A DNA stretch of 64,000 nucleotides from Snodgrassella alvi (GCF_002777425.1 NZ_MDVC01000113.1:42005-106004); one strand, 5' to 3'; counted from the first letter of the stretch, positions 39,195 through 50,094 are shown. Numbers and translations are program-made. Notes: generated from the letters alone by a model not told the origin.

Positions 39195-41780
39195 ATGTTA
39201 GAAGCCTATCGCGCAGCCGCCGCTGAACGTGAAGCACTGGGTATTCCACCTTTGCCGCTGACAGCGAAGCAAACAGAAGAATTGGTTGAATTATTGAAAA
39301 ATCCTCCCAAAGGAGAAGAAGCGTTTCTGGTTGATTTACTGTCACATCGTGTGCCGCCAGGCGTAGATGATGCTTCTAAGGTCAAGGCATCTTTTCTGGC
39401 TGCCGTTGCCGAAAAAACTGTTAGCAGTCCTTTAATCACGCCTACATTTGCAGTGGAACTGCTTGGTACCATGTTGGGTGGCTACAACGTTCAGCCGCTA
39501 GTAGAATTTCTGGATAATGAAGAGCTGGCTGCTACTGCCGCCAATGCCTTAAAACATACTTTGCTGATGTTTGATGCGTTCCATGATGTGGAAGAAAAAA
39601 TGCGCGCCGGTAATCAGTATGCGCGTGAAGTGATTGAATCCTGGGCAAATGCCGAATGGTTCACAACCCGTGAAAAAGTACCGGAAAAAATCACTGTTAC
39701 CGTATTTAAAGTAGTGGGTGAAACCAATACTGACGATTTATCACCAGCACCTGATGCCTGGAGCCGTCCGGATATTCCTCTGCATGCTCTGGCTATGCTG
39801 AAAAATCCACGTGAAGGTATTAATCCGGATAAATCTGGCGAGGTTGGACCAATCAAACAACTGGCTGAACTGAAAGCCAAAGGTAATCTGGTAGCGTATG
39901 TAGGTGATGTGGTTGGTACCGGCTCTTCACGTAAATCAGCTACCAATTCAGTAATCTGGCATACCGGGCAGGATATTCCTTATGTACCGAACAAACGCTT
40001 TGGCGGCGTATGTCTGGGTGGCAAAATCGCGCCAATCTTTTTCAATACTCAGGAAGATTCAGGGGCGTTACCTATTGAAGTTGATGTATCTAAACTGGAA
40101 ATGGGTGATGTAGTTGATATTTTGCCATATGAAGGCAAAATTATTAAAAACGGCGAAACTGTTGCCGAATTTGAACTGAAATCTCAGGTTATTCTTGATG
40201 AAGTTCAGGCCGGTGGCCGTATTAATCTGATTATTGGCCGCAGCCTGACTGCGAAAGCACGTGACGCCCTGAGTCTGGGACATTCAGAAGTTTTCCGCTT
40301 GCCACAGGCTCCCGCACCGAGCACGGCCGGTTTTACGCTGGCACAAAAAATGGTAGGCCGTGCCTGTGGCTTGCCTGAGGGACAGGGTGTTAGGCCGGGT
40401 ACTTATTGTGAACCGCGTATGACTACTGTTGGTTCGCAGGATACCACTGGCCCAATGACCCGGGATGAACTGAAAGACCTTGCCTGCCTGGGTTTCAGTG
40501 CTGACCTAGTAATGCAGTCTTTCTGTCATACCGCAGCCTATCCGAAACCTGTAGATGTAAAAACCCACAAAGAATTGCCGGTATTTATGTCTTCACGTGG
40601 AGGTGTTGCTCTGCGTCCGGGTGACGGTATTATACACTCGTGGCTAAACCGCATGCTGTTGCCGGATACGGTGGGTACCGGCGGTGATTCGCATACCCGT
40701 TTCCCGCTGGGTATTTCTTTCCCGGCAGGTTCTGGTCTGGTGGCCTTTGCTGCTGCTACCGGTGTCATGCCACTGGATATGCCTGAATCTGTACTGGTGC
40801 GCTTCTCCGGTACCATGCAGCCGGGTATCACCTTGCGTGATCTGGTTAATGCCATTCCTTTACAGGCCATTAAAGAAGGCTTGCTGACTGTGGCCAAAGC
40901 CGGCAAAAAAAATATTTTCTCTGGTCGTATTCTGGAAATCGAAGGTTTACCGGATTTGAAAGTAGAACAAGCATTCGAGCTGACTGATGCGTCTGCTGAA
41001 CGCTCCGCTGCTGGCTGTACCGTGAAATTGCATAAAGAGCCAATTGAAGAATATCTGAAATCCAATATTGTGTTGCTGAAAAACATGATTGCAGATGGCT
41101 ATCAGGATGCCCGTACCCTGAAACGCCGTATTCAGAAAATGGAACAATGGCTGGCACAACCGAAATTGCTCGAAGCCGATGCTGATGCCGAATACGCTGC
41201 CATTATTGATATCAATATGGATGAAATCAAAGAGCCTATTCTGGCCTGTCCGAATGACCCGGATGATGTGAAAATCCTCTCTGATGTTGCCGGTACGCAT
41301 ATTGATGAGGTATTCATTGGTTCCTGCATGACCAATATTGGCCATTATCGTGCAGCATCTGCCTTGCTTGATGGTAAAACCGATTTACCAGTACGCTTGT
41401 GGGTAGCACCACCAACCAAAATGGATGCCAAAGAACTTTCGGATGAAGGCTATTACAGTATTCTTGGGCGAGTAGGTGCGCGGATGGAAATGCCGGGCTG
41501 CTCATTGTGTATGGGCAATCAGGCGCAGGCGCGTGAAGGTTCAACCGTGGTTTCCACTTCCACCCGTAATTTCCCCAACCGTTTGGGCAAAAATACCAAT
41601 GTATATCTGAGCTCGGCTGAACTGGCGGCAATTTGTTCCAAATTGGGACATATCCCGAGTATTGAAGAATATCGTGAAAATATTGCCATTATCAATGATA
41701 AAGGTATTGAAATTTATCGCTATATGAACTTCAATGAAATTCAGGACTATGTTGATGTAGCAGCTAAAGTTAACGCTTAA
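39195..41780 (+). CDS. acnB: Aconitate hydratase B
   Basis: 861 residues from the ATG at 39195; AAGG sits 9 bp before it, and [17 protein letters not shown] matches AcnB N-termini. Domain order is AcnB-type: HEAT-like domain, swivel domain ([20 protein letters not shown]), then the catalytic core. [4Fe-4S] ligands are in the FCHTAAYP and [11 protein letters not shown] segments. It interconverts citrate and isocitrate; AcnB can also bind RNA when its cluster is lost. Completes the gltA-side TCA steps seen upstream. Confidence 0.96.
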   Translation: MLEAYRAAAAEREALGIPPLPLTAKQTEELVELLKNPPKGEEAFLVDLLSHRVPPGVDDASKVKASFLAAVAEKTVSSPLITPTFAVELLGTMLGGYNVQPLVEFLDNEELAATAANALKHTLLMFDAFHDVEEKMRAGNQYAREVIESWANAEWFTTREKVPEKITVTVFKVVGETNTDDLSPAPDAWSRPDIPLHALAMLKNPREGINPDKSGEVGPIKQLAELKAKGNLVAYVGDVVGTGSSRKSATNSVIWHTGQDIPYVPNKRFGGVCLGGKIAPIFFNTQEDSGALPIEVDVSKLEMGDVVDILPYEGKIIKNGETVAEFELKSQVILDEVQAGGRINLIIGRSLTAKARDALSLGHSEVFRLPQAPAPSTAGFTLAQKMVGRACGLPEGQGVRPGTYCEPRMTTVGSQDTTGPMTRDELKDLACLGFSADLVMQSFCHTAAYPKPVDVKTHKELPVFMSSRGGVALRPGDGIIHSWLNRMLLPDTVGTGGDSHTRFPLGISFPAGSGLVAFAAATGVMPLDMPESVLVRFSGTMQPGITLRDLVNAIPLQAIKEGLLTVAKAGKKNIFSGRILEIEGLPDLKVEQAFELTDASAERSAAGCTVKLHKEPIEEYLKSNIVLLKNMIADGYQDARTLKRRIQKMEQWLAQPKLLEADADAEYAAIIDINMDEIKEPILACPNDPDDVKILSDVAGTHIDEVFIGSCMTNIGHYRAASALLDGKTDLPVRLWVAPPTKMDAKELSDEGYYSILGRVGARMEMPGCSLCMGNQAQAREGSTVVSTSTRNFPNRLGKNTNVYLSSAELAAICSKLGHIPSIEEYRENIAIINDKGIEIYRYMNFNEIQDYVDVAAKVNA

Positions 41781-41809
41781 GACAAAGTATTGACTGTCTT
41801 GCTACAACA

Positions 41810-41836
41810 GGACTACCGTAAGGGTAGTCCTTTTTT
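41810..41836 (+). terminator. Terminator of acnB
   Basis: GGACTACC (41810-41817) / GGTAGTCC (41823-41830) then six Ts. Confidence 0.9.
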
Positions 41837-42128
41837 ATATACGCTGAATCAGAATATGCATGTAATAGCAGGTCTGGAGACAGAAGATTTGGTTAACTTT
41901 CGGTTGAAGTGTGAGGTTGTATGAATAAATTTTCGTATTACTGCTATAATGATTTATCACATTTTATTGCAATAAAATGAATAAAATTAGGCTTTTAAAA
42001 CCATGCCAAAAATCTGCTCAATGCCTATATAAATATTAATTGTATCAACACGCTGATAAATTATTTTGGCTGATTCTGGTTTTAATCTATGATGATAAAG
42101 ACAATCTCTCAATGACGAAGGATAAAAA
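41837..42128 (+). other. Leader region of cysK
   Basis: About 290 bp with no gene. A TATAAT at 41945-41950 could be a -10 element, but no good -35 lies 17 bp before it. If used, it would give a leader of about 170 nt. Confidence 0.4.
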
Positions 42129-43061
42129 ATGAATATCGCCTCTAGTATCACTGACCTGATTGGTAATACTCCGCTGGTACAGCTTAATCGTTTGAGCGCC
42201 GGTTTGCCCGGCAAGCTGGTGGTCAAGCTGGAATTTTTTAATCCGGGCAACAGTGTTAAGGATAGAATTGCTGCAAGCATGATTGCAGCAGCGGAAAAAG
42301 CGGGCAAAATCCATCCTGATACTGTGATTGTAGAGCCAACTAGCGGTAATACCGGGATTGGTCTGGCTATGGTGTGTGCGGCTCGGGGATACAAGCTGGT
42401 CATCACTATGCCGGAAACGATGAGTAAAGAACGGCGCATGCTGTTGCGTGCATTCGGGGCTGAACTGGTTTTAACACCCGGAGCAGAAGGGATGTCTGGT
42501 GCTATTGCCCATGCACAGGCTTTGGTGGATTCTGACCCGCAGAAATATTTTATGCCGCAGCAGTTTGAAAACCCGGCCAATCCTGAAATTCATCGTGAAA
42601 CTACTGCTCAGGAAATATGGCATGATACTGATGGCAAGGTTGATATCTTTGTCGCCGGAGTAGGAACCGGAGGTACGATTACCGGCGTGGGTGAAGTATT
42701 GAAAGAAAAGAAACCCGGAGTGGAGGTTTATGCAGTAGAACCTGAAGCTTCAGCGATATTGTCTGGTGGTTGCAAAGGACCACATCCGATACAGGGTATT
42801 GGCGCAGGTTTTGTACCTAAAATTTTGAATACCCATGTGTATGATGGAATCATTCAGGTGCCTAATGACGTATGTTTTGATACCGCCCGTGCCATGGCAT
42901 CGAAAGAAGGTATTCTGGTAGGCATCTCTTCTGGTGCAGCAGTGTGGGCAGGCTTGCAGCTGGCAGCAAGACCTGAAAACAAAAATAAACTGATTGTGGT
43001 TTTGATTCCTTCTTACGGAGAACGTTATCTGTCAACACCATTATTTGCCGATCTGGCTTAA
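42129..43061 (+). CDS. cysK: Cysteine synthase A
   Basis: 310 residues. PLP-dependent O-acetylserine sulfhydrylase: Schiff-base Lys in [13 protein letters not shown], substrate loop [14 protein letters not shown], phosphate loop [13 protein letters not shown]. It makes cysteine from O-acetylserine and sulfide. It is closer to CysK than CysM because of its length and the [11 protein letters not shown] segment. Monocistronic. Confidence 0.94.
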   Translation: MNIASSITDLIGNTPLVQLNRLSAGLPGKLVVKLEFFNPGNSVKDRIAASMIAAAEKAGKIHPDTVIVEPTSGNTGIGLAMVCAARGYKLVITMPETMSKERRMLLRAFGAELVLTPGAEGMSGAIAHAQALVDSDPQKYFMPQQFENPANPEIHRETTAQEIWHDTDGKVDIFVAGVGTGGTITGVGEVLKEKKPGVEVYAVEPEASAILSGGCKGPHPIQGIGAGFVPKILNTHVYDGIIQVPNDVCFDTARAMASKEGILVGISSGAAVWAGLQLAARPENKNKLIVVLIPSYGERYLSTPLFADLA

Positions 43062-43082
43062 ATCTCACTTTGTATGACTGAG

Positions 43083-43111
43083 ACCGAATCAGAAAACTGG
43101 TTCGGTTTTTT
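43083..43111 (+). terminator. Terminator of cysK
   Basis: ACCGAATCAG / CTGGTTCGGT (one mismatch) around an AAAA loop, then TTTTTT. Confidence 0.85.
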
Positions 43112-43217
43112 CTTGCAGTCAAGGCTGTGGTACAATCATTGTGAATATATGTACAGCCACACGCTTGAGCTAGCTGGCTTTGATTTTTGTTTTAAGTAAT
43201 ATACGTTGAGTAAACAA

Positions 43218-43712
43218 ATGATGAAAAAAACATTAGCATTATGTGTCGTAGCAGCCTTTTTAGGTGGTTGTTCATCTTTGGATATGCCTAAAAAGCGTGG
43301 CAATAAGGAAATAAAGCCGGTGCAAGTAGTGGATGGTGCTGCTGCAAGTGCCGAATACCGTTTAGCCAGCAGTCATTGGTCTGATGTGGCCAAAATTCGT
43401 GATGAGGCTACTCGCTTAAGTTTTCAGGTTTCTCAGGGCAGTATCACCAAGGTTCAGGCTGCGCAGTTGCTTGATCAGTTCCGCATAGCTCAGGTAGGGC
43501 ATAATATGGTAGACGATGATATGTATGCCATTTATTTGCGTAGTGCTGTACAAAGCCAGCAAGGTTCAATTGATACGGCGCAGTCCAAGGCTTATATTCA
43601 GAATGCCTTGGCTGGCTGGCAGCAGCGCTGGCCGGTAATGCGTACCAAACCGGCCAATCCGGCATTTACCAACTTCCTGATGGAAGTGATGAATATGAAG
43701 CCGTTGCAATAA
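43218..43712 (+). CDS. Uncharacterised lipoprotein
   Basis: 164 residues from the ATG at 43218 (or 43221). Signal peptide with lipobox FLGGCSS; the mature part is hydrophilic and mostly helical. I recognise no functional domain. It is flanked by terminators, so it is transcribed alone. Probable outer-membrane lipoprotein of unknown role. Confidence 0.7.
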   Translation: MMKKTLALCVVAAFLGGCSSLDMPKKRGNKEIKPVQVVDGAAASAEYRLASSHWSDVAKIRDEATRLSFQVSQGSITKVQAAQLLDQFRIAQVGHNMVDDDMYAIYLRSAVQSQQGSIDTAQSKAYIQNALAGWQQRWPVMRTKPANPAFTNFLMEVMNMKPLQ

Positions 43713-43727
43713 TTGTGTATGGATAAA

Positions 43728-43763
43728 AATACCTTGCCTGTTAAATTTGGCAGGGTATTTTTT
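43728..43763 (+). terminator. Terminator of the lipoprotein gene
   Basis: AATACCTTGCC / GGCAGGGTATT pair with one mismatch, followed by a T-run. Confidence 0.8.
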
Positions 43764-43807
43764 TACTCAAATTCTTTTACGCCCAGAATAAGTCGCAGCA
43801 TTTACAC

Positions 43808-43840
43808 ACAAAAAACAGGCAGCCTGTAGGGCTGCCTGCT
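43808..43840 (-). terminator. Terminator of ppiB with uptake-sequence-like arms
   Basis: CAGGCAGCC (43816-43824) / GGCTGCCTG (43830-43838). On the minus strand a six-T run follows (A-run at 43810-43815). Confidence 0.85.
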
Positions 43841-43852
43841 GCAAAATACCGG

Positions 43853-44344
43853 TTAAACGATTTCGGCTTTTTCAATAATGACATTTTCAACCGGAACGTC
43901 CTGATGGCCGCCATGATTGCCGGTTTTAACGCCTTTGATTTGATCAACCACATCTTGGCCTTCGACTACTTTGCCGAATACAGCATAGCCCCAGCCGTGT
44001 AAATCCGGTTTGGTGTGATTGAGGAAATCATTATCTTTTACATTGATAAAAAACTGCGCACTGGCTGAATGGGGCTGCATGGTACGAGCCATGGCAATGG
44101 TATAACGATCATTTTTCAGACCATTATTGGCTTCGTTTTCAATCGGCTCATGCGTTGGTTTCTGTTGCATGTCTTTGTCAAAGCCACCGCCCTGAATCAT
44201 GAAATTATCAATCACGCGATGAAAAATTGTGCCATCGTAAAAGCCTTCACGCACATAACGTTCGAAGTTTGCAGCGGTTTTAGGCGCTTTGTCATGGTCA
44301 AGTTCGATGCCGATAACGCCAAAATTGGTAGTTAATTTAATCAT
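43853..44344 (-). CDS. ppiB: Peptidyl-prolyl cis-trans isomerase B (cyclophilin)
   Basis: 163 residues from the ATG at 44344, preceded by AGGAG. Single cyclophilin domain: [20 protein letters not shown] and [19 protein letters not shown] carry the catalytic Arg and the Gln/Phe pocket. No signal peptide, so the cytoplasmic form. It lies 54 bp after fbp and is probably co-transcribed with it. Confidence 0.93.
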   Translation of the reverse strand: MIKLTTNFGVIGIELDHDKAPKTAANFERYVREGFYDGTIFHRVIDNFMIQGGGFDKDMQQKPTHEPIENEANNGLKNDRYTIAMARTMQPHSASAQFFINVKDNDFLNHTKPDLHGWGYAVFGKVVEGQDVVDQIKGVKTGNHGGHQDVPVENVIIEKAEIV

Positions 44345-44398
44345 TGGTATCTCCTGATGGGAGTGAAACAAAAAAATTTGCAGTGTTGTCTGCAACGG

Positions 44399-45379
44399 TT
44401 AGCTTGCATTGTGCATAGCGGTAACGTAGTCAACTTCTTCTTTACTGCCTAGTACAACGGCCACACGCTGGTGCAATCCTTCTGGCTGAATATCCAGAAT
44501 ATTCTGCCGGGCATTGGTGGCCGCACCTTGTGCCTGCTCAATCAGCAAACTCATTGGATTGGCTTCATACATTAAACGCAGTTTGCCCGGCTTGTCGGGA
44601 TTACGCTGATCCTGCGGATAGGTAAAAATACCGCCGCGAATGAGAATACGATGTACCTCGGCTACCATGGAAGCAACCCAGCGCATATTATAGTCTTTAC
44701 CACGACAGCCTGTTTTGCCGGCCAGTAACTGAGCAATATAGTTTTGCATCGCGGGTTGCCAATGGCGCTGGTTGGACATATTGATGGCAAATTCAGCAGT
44801 GGCGGCAGGTATCTGCGGATTTTCCTGAGTTAATTGAAACTGATTCTGCTCATTAAGGGTAAACATGGCTATGCCATGTTTCAATGTCAGCACCAGAATG
44901 GTTTGTGGCCCATACAGTACATAACCACTGGCCAGCTGCTGCCGGCCGGGCTGTAAAAAGCTTTCAGTATTGAGGGTGCCGTCTGGTTTGGCCAATACTG
45001 AAAAAATGGTGCCGATGGATATATTAACGTCTATATTGGAGCTACCGTCCAGCGGGTCGAATAACACCAGAAACCGGCCATCATTATTGGTTGTAACAAA
45101 TGAATCTTCTTCTTCACTGGCAAGGCCGGCAATAGCCGGATTGGCTGACAGGATGTCAATCATAATTTGATTGGAGAGTACATCCAGTTTTTTCTGCTCT
45201 TCTCCCTGAATGTTGCCTGTATGTGCACTGCCCAGAATGTTATCCAGCGCACCCAAACGGATTTCGCGGTTGATGTGTAGACATGCCTGACTGATGCTGG
45301 TGATGACTTCAGGTAAAAACGGTGTAACAGCATAGTTTTGTTGTTGCTGTTGCAGATAATCAGACAGTAAAACGGACAT
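44399..45379 (-). CDS. fbp: Fructose-1,6-bisphosphatase class I
   Basis: 326 residues. The metal and substrate site is [20 protein letters not shown] and [19 protein letters not shown] are also typical. Removes the 1-phosphate in gluconeogenesis. Together with the oxidative TCA genes it fits growth on organic acids. Confidence 0.94.
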   Translation of the reverse strand: MSVLLSDYLQQQQQNYAVTPFLPEVITSISQACLHINREIRLGALDNILGSAHTGNIQGEEQKKLDVLSNQIMIDILSANPAIAGLASEEEDSFVTTNNDGRFLVLFDPLDGSSNIDVNISIGTIFSVLAKPDGTLNTESFLQPGRQQLASGYVLYGPQTILVLTLKHGIAMFTLNEQNQFQLTQENPQIPAATAEFAINMSNQRHWQPAMQNYIAQLLAGKTGCRGKDYNMRWVASMVAEVHRILIRGGIFTYPQDQRNPDKPGKLRLMYEANPMSLLIEQAQGAATNARQNILDIQPEGLHQRVAVVLGSKEEVDYVTAMHNAS

Positions 45380-45484
45380 GCAAATACTCCCTTTTAAAAT
45401 TCGGTACCATTATACAATAGCCTTGTCAGCCAGACTGAAAAGCCGTTGCAGTCAATCAGGCTGATGTGTTTTGCCTGTGTGAAT

Positions 45485-46333
45485 TCAGGCAATTTTTGAT
45501 TGCAGGACAAAATGTGCGCTGTCATCCTGAGCCAGTAGCTGTGTCATTGGCGGTAATACTTCAGTCAGTAGCTGCGGTAAAGAGTAGGGCGGATTGATGA
45601 TGAACATGCCGCTGCCGTGCATACCAAATCCATCTGGGCGCGGCGCATGAACATAGAGTTCTGCCTGAACGAAATTATCTGGAACCAGTTTTTGCAGATT
45701 TTGTGGCAGTTTCTGGCTTTCTGCGCGACTCAGGCATGGATACCAGACCATATAGCAGCCACTGGAAAATTTTTTCAGTGCAGCTTTAAGCGTATCCACT
45801 ACCTGCTGATAATCTTGTTTTAATTCATAAGGTGGGTCTATTAATACCACAGCTCGCCGGCTGGGAGGCGGCAGCATCGATAACAGGCCTTTGAATCCAT
45901 CATCACAGAATACCTGTGCGCGGTTAGGCTGTTTAATGCTACGCATATTACTGCGCAATAATTCGGCGTCGGCTGGATGTAATTCAAACAACCGCAGACG
46001 ATCCTGCTCCCGTGCCAGTGCCTGAGCCAGCCACGGGGAACCACAATAATAGTTTTCAGCATCGGGCAGGCAGGCGGTTACTGCCTGACGAAACGGTAGC
46101 AGACTGGCGTCCAGACTGGTTGCAGCCAGAATGCGGCCAATCCCTTCACGGTATTCGCCTACTTTCTGTGCTTCATTGCTAATCAGGTTATACAGGCCTG
46201 CTCCTGCATGGGTATCTATATAGCAATATGGTTTGTCTTTCAGTTTGAAGTATTCCAGTACTGCCATCAGGCAGTAATGTTTGAGAATGTCGGCGTGATT
46301 ACCGGAGTGAAATGCATGACGATAGCTGAGCAT
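45485..46333 (-). CDS. rlmJ: 23S rRNA (adenine-2030-N6)-methyltransferase
   Basis: 282 residues. The N-terminus MLSYRHAFHSGNHADILKH is diagnostic, and the catalytic motif IV is LIDPPYE. It methylates A2030 of 23S rRNA. Single gene. Confidence 0.93.
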   Translation of the reverse strand: MLSYRHAFHSGNHADILKHYCLMAVLEYFKLKDKPYCYIDTHAGAGLYNLISNEAQKVGEYREGIGRILAATSLDASLLPFRQAVTACLPDAENYYCGSPWLAQALAREQDRLRLFELHPADAELLRSNMRSIKQPNRAQVFCDDGFKGLLSMLPPPSRRAVVLIDPPYELKQDYQQVVDTLKAALKKFSSGCYMVWYPCLSRAESQKLPQNLQKLVPDNFVQAELYVHAPRPDGFGMHGSGMFIINPPYSLPQLLTEVLPPMTQLLAQDDSAHFVLQSKIA

Positions 46334-46522
46334 GTGTAAGTGGCTGCTGTAAAAACTGATGAACTTAAACTGTTATTGTACCGAATTTATGTGTATGGGC
46401 AAAAAAATCAGCATAAGCAGCATTTACTAAACCTGTTTTCAGATTTATACAGAGAGCAAGGAGTAAATCAGTTATGATGTACTGTGATTAATACAATAGT
46501 TCTACAAAGAAAGATAAAGGCC

Positions 46523-47209
46523 ATGAGTTACACTCTTTATATTGGTAATAAAAATTATTCCACCTGGTCTATGCGGCCGTGGGTGTTGATGAAGCATTTT
46601 CAAATTGTTTTTACAGAACAACTGGTGCGTTTTGACAGCTTTGCAGCTGATTCAGTTTTTAAGCAAACCATATTGCCACTGAACCCCTATGGTACCGTGC
46701 CGGTTTTAACTGATGATGATTTGGTGGTGAGTGATTCTCTGGCCATTTGTGAATATCTGGCTGAACGGCATCCGCAATTACCCTTATGGCCACAAGATTA
46801 TAAAGCACGTGCCAGAGCCAGAAGTGTGGTAGCCAAAATGCATAATGGGTTTAATCATATACGCCGGCATTTTCCAATGAATATTGAGGCGGTGCTACCA
46901 GAAATTGGCCAGATTGTGCTGCGAGATTTTCCTGCTGTAAAACAGGAAATCGATTTTCTCGATCAGCATTTGTCATCACTGCTTGCTGCATCGGCGGGAA
47001 AATATCTGTTTGGAGAGTTCAGTATTGCTGATGCTTTTTATGCCCCGATGTGTTTAAGGTTAAAAGGTTTCCAGATTCACACTTCAGAAGTACTGGCCAA
47101 TTATATTAATACTCTGTGTGCTACTGAGGCTGTAGCAGCATGGATTGCTCAGGCACTTGAAGAAAAAGATTTCATTGCCATGGATGAACCTTATCGTATT
47201 GCGCGCTGA
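46523..47209 (+). CDS. Glutathione S-transferase family protein
   Basis: 228 residues from the ATG at 46523 (AAAGG upstream). Thioredoxin-like N-domain (LYIGNKNYSTWSMRPWVLMK) with an active-site Ser region, cis-Pro loop NPYGTVPVLTDDDLVVSDSL, and a helical C-domain with FSIADAFYAPMCLRL. Substrate unknown; general detoxification or thiol transfer. Confidence 0.85.
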   Translation: MSYTLYIGNKNYSTWSMRPWVLMKHFQIVFTEQLVRFDSFAADSVFKQTILPLNPYGTVPVLTDDDLVVSDSLAICEYLAERHPQLPLWPQDYKARARARSVVAKMHNGFNHIRRHFPMNIEAVLPEIGQIVLRDFPAVKQEIDFLDQHLSSLLAASAGKYLFGEFSIADAFYAPMCLRLKGFQIHTSEVLANYINTLCATEAVAAWIAQALEEKDFIAMDEPYRIAR

Positions 47210-47280
47210 AACTTCATGTTCTGATAATAGTGAAGGGTGGTGCTGGTAGCCAGATTCAGTTTAGGCCACCAGCAGGAATT

Positions 47281-48342
47281 TTATCTATTCAGGCTGCTTT
47301 TAATTTCCAAAGCCAGTTGCGGATTCCACATGGCACCGGTAGCACTCATTACTGCATCGGCTCCGGCTGAGCGGTAAGCCTGATAATGTGCTGCACTGCT
47401 TACTCCGCCAACACCAATAATCGCAAAATGATTATTCAGGCGAGTTCTTAATCTGGCCAGACGATCTACCATTTCCAGCCCCGCCCAGCGAATGGCCTCA
47501 CCGCAGACGCCACCAGTAGGACGATCCAGCCCCAGCGCAGGTTCACCATTTGCTGTAACTGGTCTGGCTGATAAGGTATTAATCGTACTGTAACCATCAA
47601 CAATGCCATCCAGCTTGCTTAAAAGCGGGAAGATAGCATCGTCATCGGCAAAGTAGGCCAGTTTCAGAAACAGCGGCTTATCAGGTACAGCGTTTCTGAC
47701 TTCTTTGGCTATCCGTTCTACTTTATCAAAATCAAAACACAATAATTTGTTTACGCCCTCGTTTGGACAGCTTAAATTGGCCTCTAAAATCGGTGCAGCA
47801 GTTTCGTCTACCAGGCGTGCAGCACAGGCATAATCTTTTTCTATGCTGGCCTCATTGCAGGCAGTGCCCTGAAAACTGCCGATAACATATTGGCCTTTTT
47901 GCGCAGCATTAACAGCATCAGCCAAATCAGGTTGCCAGATATCGGGATTAAATGAAGGTACACCGAAGGAATTGGTGATAGACAAAGGTGCTGTGTAGTT
48001 GGTATCGGCCAGTACCGTATCAATGTTGGCTGACAATTGACCAGCAGGATGAATGGAAAGCACATTGGGTAAGGCATGGCTGGCCTGAGCGCGGGTGCGC
48101 ACGGTTTTATAAACACATAAATCGAAACCATGGTTGAATGCAGCTTTGATAAAGTTGGCATTCAATAACGGCCCAGCAGGGATGCCAAAGGGCAGGTTAA
48201 CTTCCAGATTGAGAAAGCGCTCAGTATGCTTATTTTGTCCTATGGATGGTGCTGCATTGCTGAAATCACCAAACGGGCCATGCTGATAGTTGTCTTCGTA
48301 GCTTAATAAGGGGTTATAAAACGGGATTAGATTAGTTTGCAT
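47281..48342 (-). CDS. Dihydroorotate dehydrogenase-like flavoprotein
   Basis: 353 residues. TIM-barrel FMN protein of the DHOD superfamily: PFGIPAGPLLNANF, ITNSFGVPS, LEANLSCPNEGVNK, LKLAYFADDD, and the phosphate-binding IIGVGGVSSAAHYQAYRSAGA. It has Cys/Ser residues in the lid region, but I cannot tell class 1 from class 2 safely. It may be the pyrD of pyrimidine synthesis or a paralogue. Confidence 0.7.
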   Translation of the reverse strand: MQTNLIPFYNPLLSYEDNYQHGPFGDFSNAAPSIGQNKHTERFLNLEVNLPFGIPAGPLLNANFIKAAFNHGFDLCVYKTVRTRAQASHALPNVLSIHPAGQLSANIDTVLADTNYTAPLSITNSFGVPSFNPDIWQPDLADAVNAAQKGQYVIGSFQGTACNEASIEKDYACAARLVDETAAPILEANLSCPNEGVNKLLCFDFDKVERIAKEVRNAVPDKPLFLKLAYFADDDAIFPLLSKLDGIVDGYSTINTLSARPVTANGEPALGLDRPTGGVCGEAIRWAGLEMVDRLARLRTRLNNHFAIIGVGGVSSAAHYQAYRSAGADAVMSATGAMWNPQLALEIKSSLNR

Positions 48343-48433
48343 TGTTATTCCTGACAGTCTGGTTTAAATTTCCTGTGTTGGCCTATGCATGTAGGCTATA
48401 AAGTGCTGCAATCGCCATGGATATGGTTACGAC

Positions 48434-48968
48434 AAAATATCGGTACCCAATAAGCTAGGTAAATGCTGGTCAATGGATTTTATGAGTGGCAGCAGTCGAA
48501 ATCAACGTGGGTTTAGAACCTTCAATGTGATTGATGACTTTAATCGTGAGGCATTAGGCATTGATATTGCGGTTAGTTTACCAGTAGGTGTAATTACCCG
48601 TTATCTGGATAAACTGGCCGAATATCATGGTTATCCACTAAAAATACGAGTGGATAATGGGCCGGAATTTACCGGAAATACGTTCATTAACTGGGAAAAA
48701 TCACATTGTATAACTATAAAGTACATCAACTCCAGTAGCCCTTATCAAAATGACTATATTGAACAATTTAATCGTACCTATCTCACAGAGGTAATGGATT
48801 TATATCTTTTTAATAATCTGAAACAAGCAAGGAAGGTAATCGAAAAATGGCTAACGATTTATAATACTGAAAGATTTCATGAGGCATTGAGTAATGTTAT
48901 GCTAATTGAATATAAGACCCTAGAATAAGCAGCATAATTTTCTATGTCAGTTTTGTACTAACTCTGGG
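48434..48968 (+). mobile_element. IS3-family insertion sequence remnant (3' part of orfB and right end)
   Basis: Open frame 48434-48928 encodes the integrase core of an IS3-type transposase: first Asp in CWSMDFMSGS, second in IRVDNGPEFTG, Glu in SPYQNDYIEQFNR. The orfA and 5' orfB parts are missing. After the stop, TTTTGTACTAACTCTGGGGT (about 48950-48969) resembles, inverted, the end of the minus-strand remnant at 57070-57106, so the right terminal repeat survives. It lacks the left end and cannot move by itself. Confidence 0.8.
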
Positions 48969-49276
48969 GTATTTACATCCAGTGTTAGAAAGCTGGTTAC
49001 AGTAATAATAGTCGTATAGTAGGCTATTTCTACGGCAGCACCTGTGATATCAGGCAGATGCTGAAGTACATCTTACATTCGGGCAGACCAGTAAGCTTCT
49101 TCCACGCCTATACCTCCTTAAATTTATCATCTGCATTAATTCATTAATTAATGTTTTATCTGAAAAAAATATTTTAACTGTCCTACAATATGGATATTTG
49201 TTTATATATTAATATATTTATTTGTAAGCAGTTTTTGTTGTAATTAATTAACTGTGTGAATGATTTAGTGTAAAAA
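48969..49276. other. AT-rich spacer after the IS3 remnant
   Basis: About 300 bp with no frame I can interpret. It lies between the IS remnant and a short orphan ORF, so it may contain decayed mobile DNA. Confidence 0.45.
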
Positions 49277-49456
49277 ATGATAAAGATAAATAAGAGTTTA
49301 TTGGTTTATGGATGGTGGAGTGTGAAAGTATTAGGTTCTGATTATCGGTACTTACCTTGTGGAGTACAGGATATTTTAATCGCTTATGCCATTGGGCGAG
49401 CGTTCGAAGCGTTCAAGACTCACCAAGAATCGTTATTTGATAGTGTGGTGAATTAA
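49277..49456 (+). CDS. Unknown 59-residue ORF, possibly a gene remnant
   Basis: An ATG at 49277 opens 59 codons ending in TAA at 49454. The product begins MIKINKSLLVYGWWSVKVLG and ends in a helical FEAFKTHQESLFDSVVN. It has no signal peptide, and I do not recognise it. The composition is protein-like (few rare residues, amphipathic C-terminal half). The ribosome-binding site is weak. It lies next to IS debris, so it may be the tail of a broken gene. Confidence 0.35.
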   Translation: MIKINKSLLVYGWWSVKVLGSDYRYLPCGVQDILIAYAIGRAFEAFKTHQESLFDSVVN

Positions 49457-49548
49457 ACTACACATTGGTCAGTTTTTTGTATCTACACAAATCTTAAATA
49501 ATATGGCTGTTTGTTGTTTTAACATAATTTATCAGCTAATCAGAATAA

Positions 49549-50094
49549 TTAGATTAGGGTTGCTCCTAAAGTATTTTGAAAATGCTTTAAAGCCCAGATG
49601 TGTCCTGTAGCGTCAAAGCTGGCAACGGCATGTTGATGGATGACTATTTTGTAATTAAGGTTATAAGCATCAACTGCGGTATGTAAAATACAAATGTCGG
49701 TACATACACCAGTTAAATGTATTTCTGTGATGTTTCTTTCACGCAGGCGTAAATCCAGATCAGTGCCACTGAACGCTGAATAATGACGTTTGTTTAACCA
49801 GTAAACTTGCGGATTAGATTGGTTTATTGTGTACAGTTGTTTTAATGAACCATATAAATTCTGGCCTTCTGTGCCGATGATGTTATGTGGAGGAAATAAT
49901 TTATTTTCTGGATGATACTGATCATTTGCCTGATGGGCATCAATGGCAAATACCACAAAATCGCCTTGCTCAATAAATGTTCTGGCCACATTCACTATTT
50001 CTTTTTCAATTGATTGTCCAGCCAATCCGGTTGTTAGTGCGCCATCTGTGGCGATAAAGTCATTGGTGTAATCAATTGAAATCAGTGCTTTCAT
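49549..50094 (-). CDS. Nicotinamidase (PncA/YueJ type)
   Basis: 181 residues. Catalytic Asp in ISIDYTNDF, metal-binding DAHQANDQYHPE, Lys in NKRHYSAFSGTDL, and nucleophile Cys in TGVCTDICILHTAVDAYN. The overall pattern is very close to the Bacillus YueJ-type nicotinamidase. Converts nicotinamide to nicotinate, the substrate of PncB. Single gene. Confidence 0.85.
   Translation of the reverse strand: MKALISIDYTNDFIATDGALTTGLAGQSIEKEIVNVARTFIEQGDFVVFAIDAHQANDQYHPENKLFPPHNIIGTEGQNLYGSLKQLYTINQSNPQVYWLNKRHYSAFSGTDLDLRLRERNITEIHLTGVCTDICILHTAVDAYNLNYKIVIHQHAVASFDATGHIWALKHFQNTLGATLI

Noticed and set aside
40538..41345. Minus-strand frames of 132-182 codons opposite acnB
   Set aside because: Shadows of AcnB coding sequence.
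41987..42580. 197-codon minus-strand frame overlapping cysK
   Set aside because: Antisense to the conserved PLP-binding region; no ribosome-binding site or signature.
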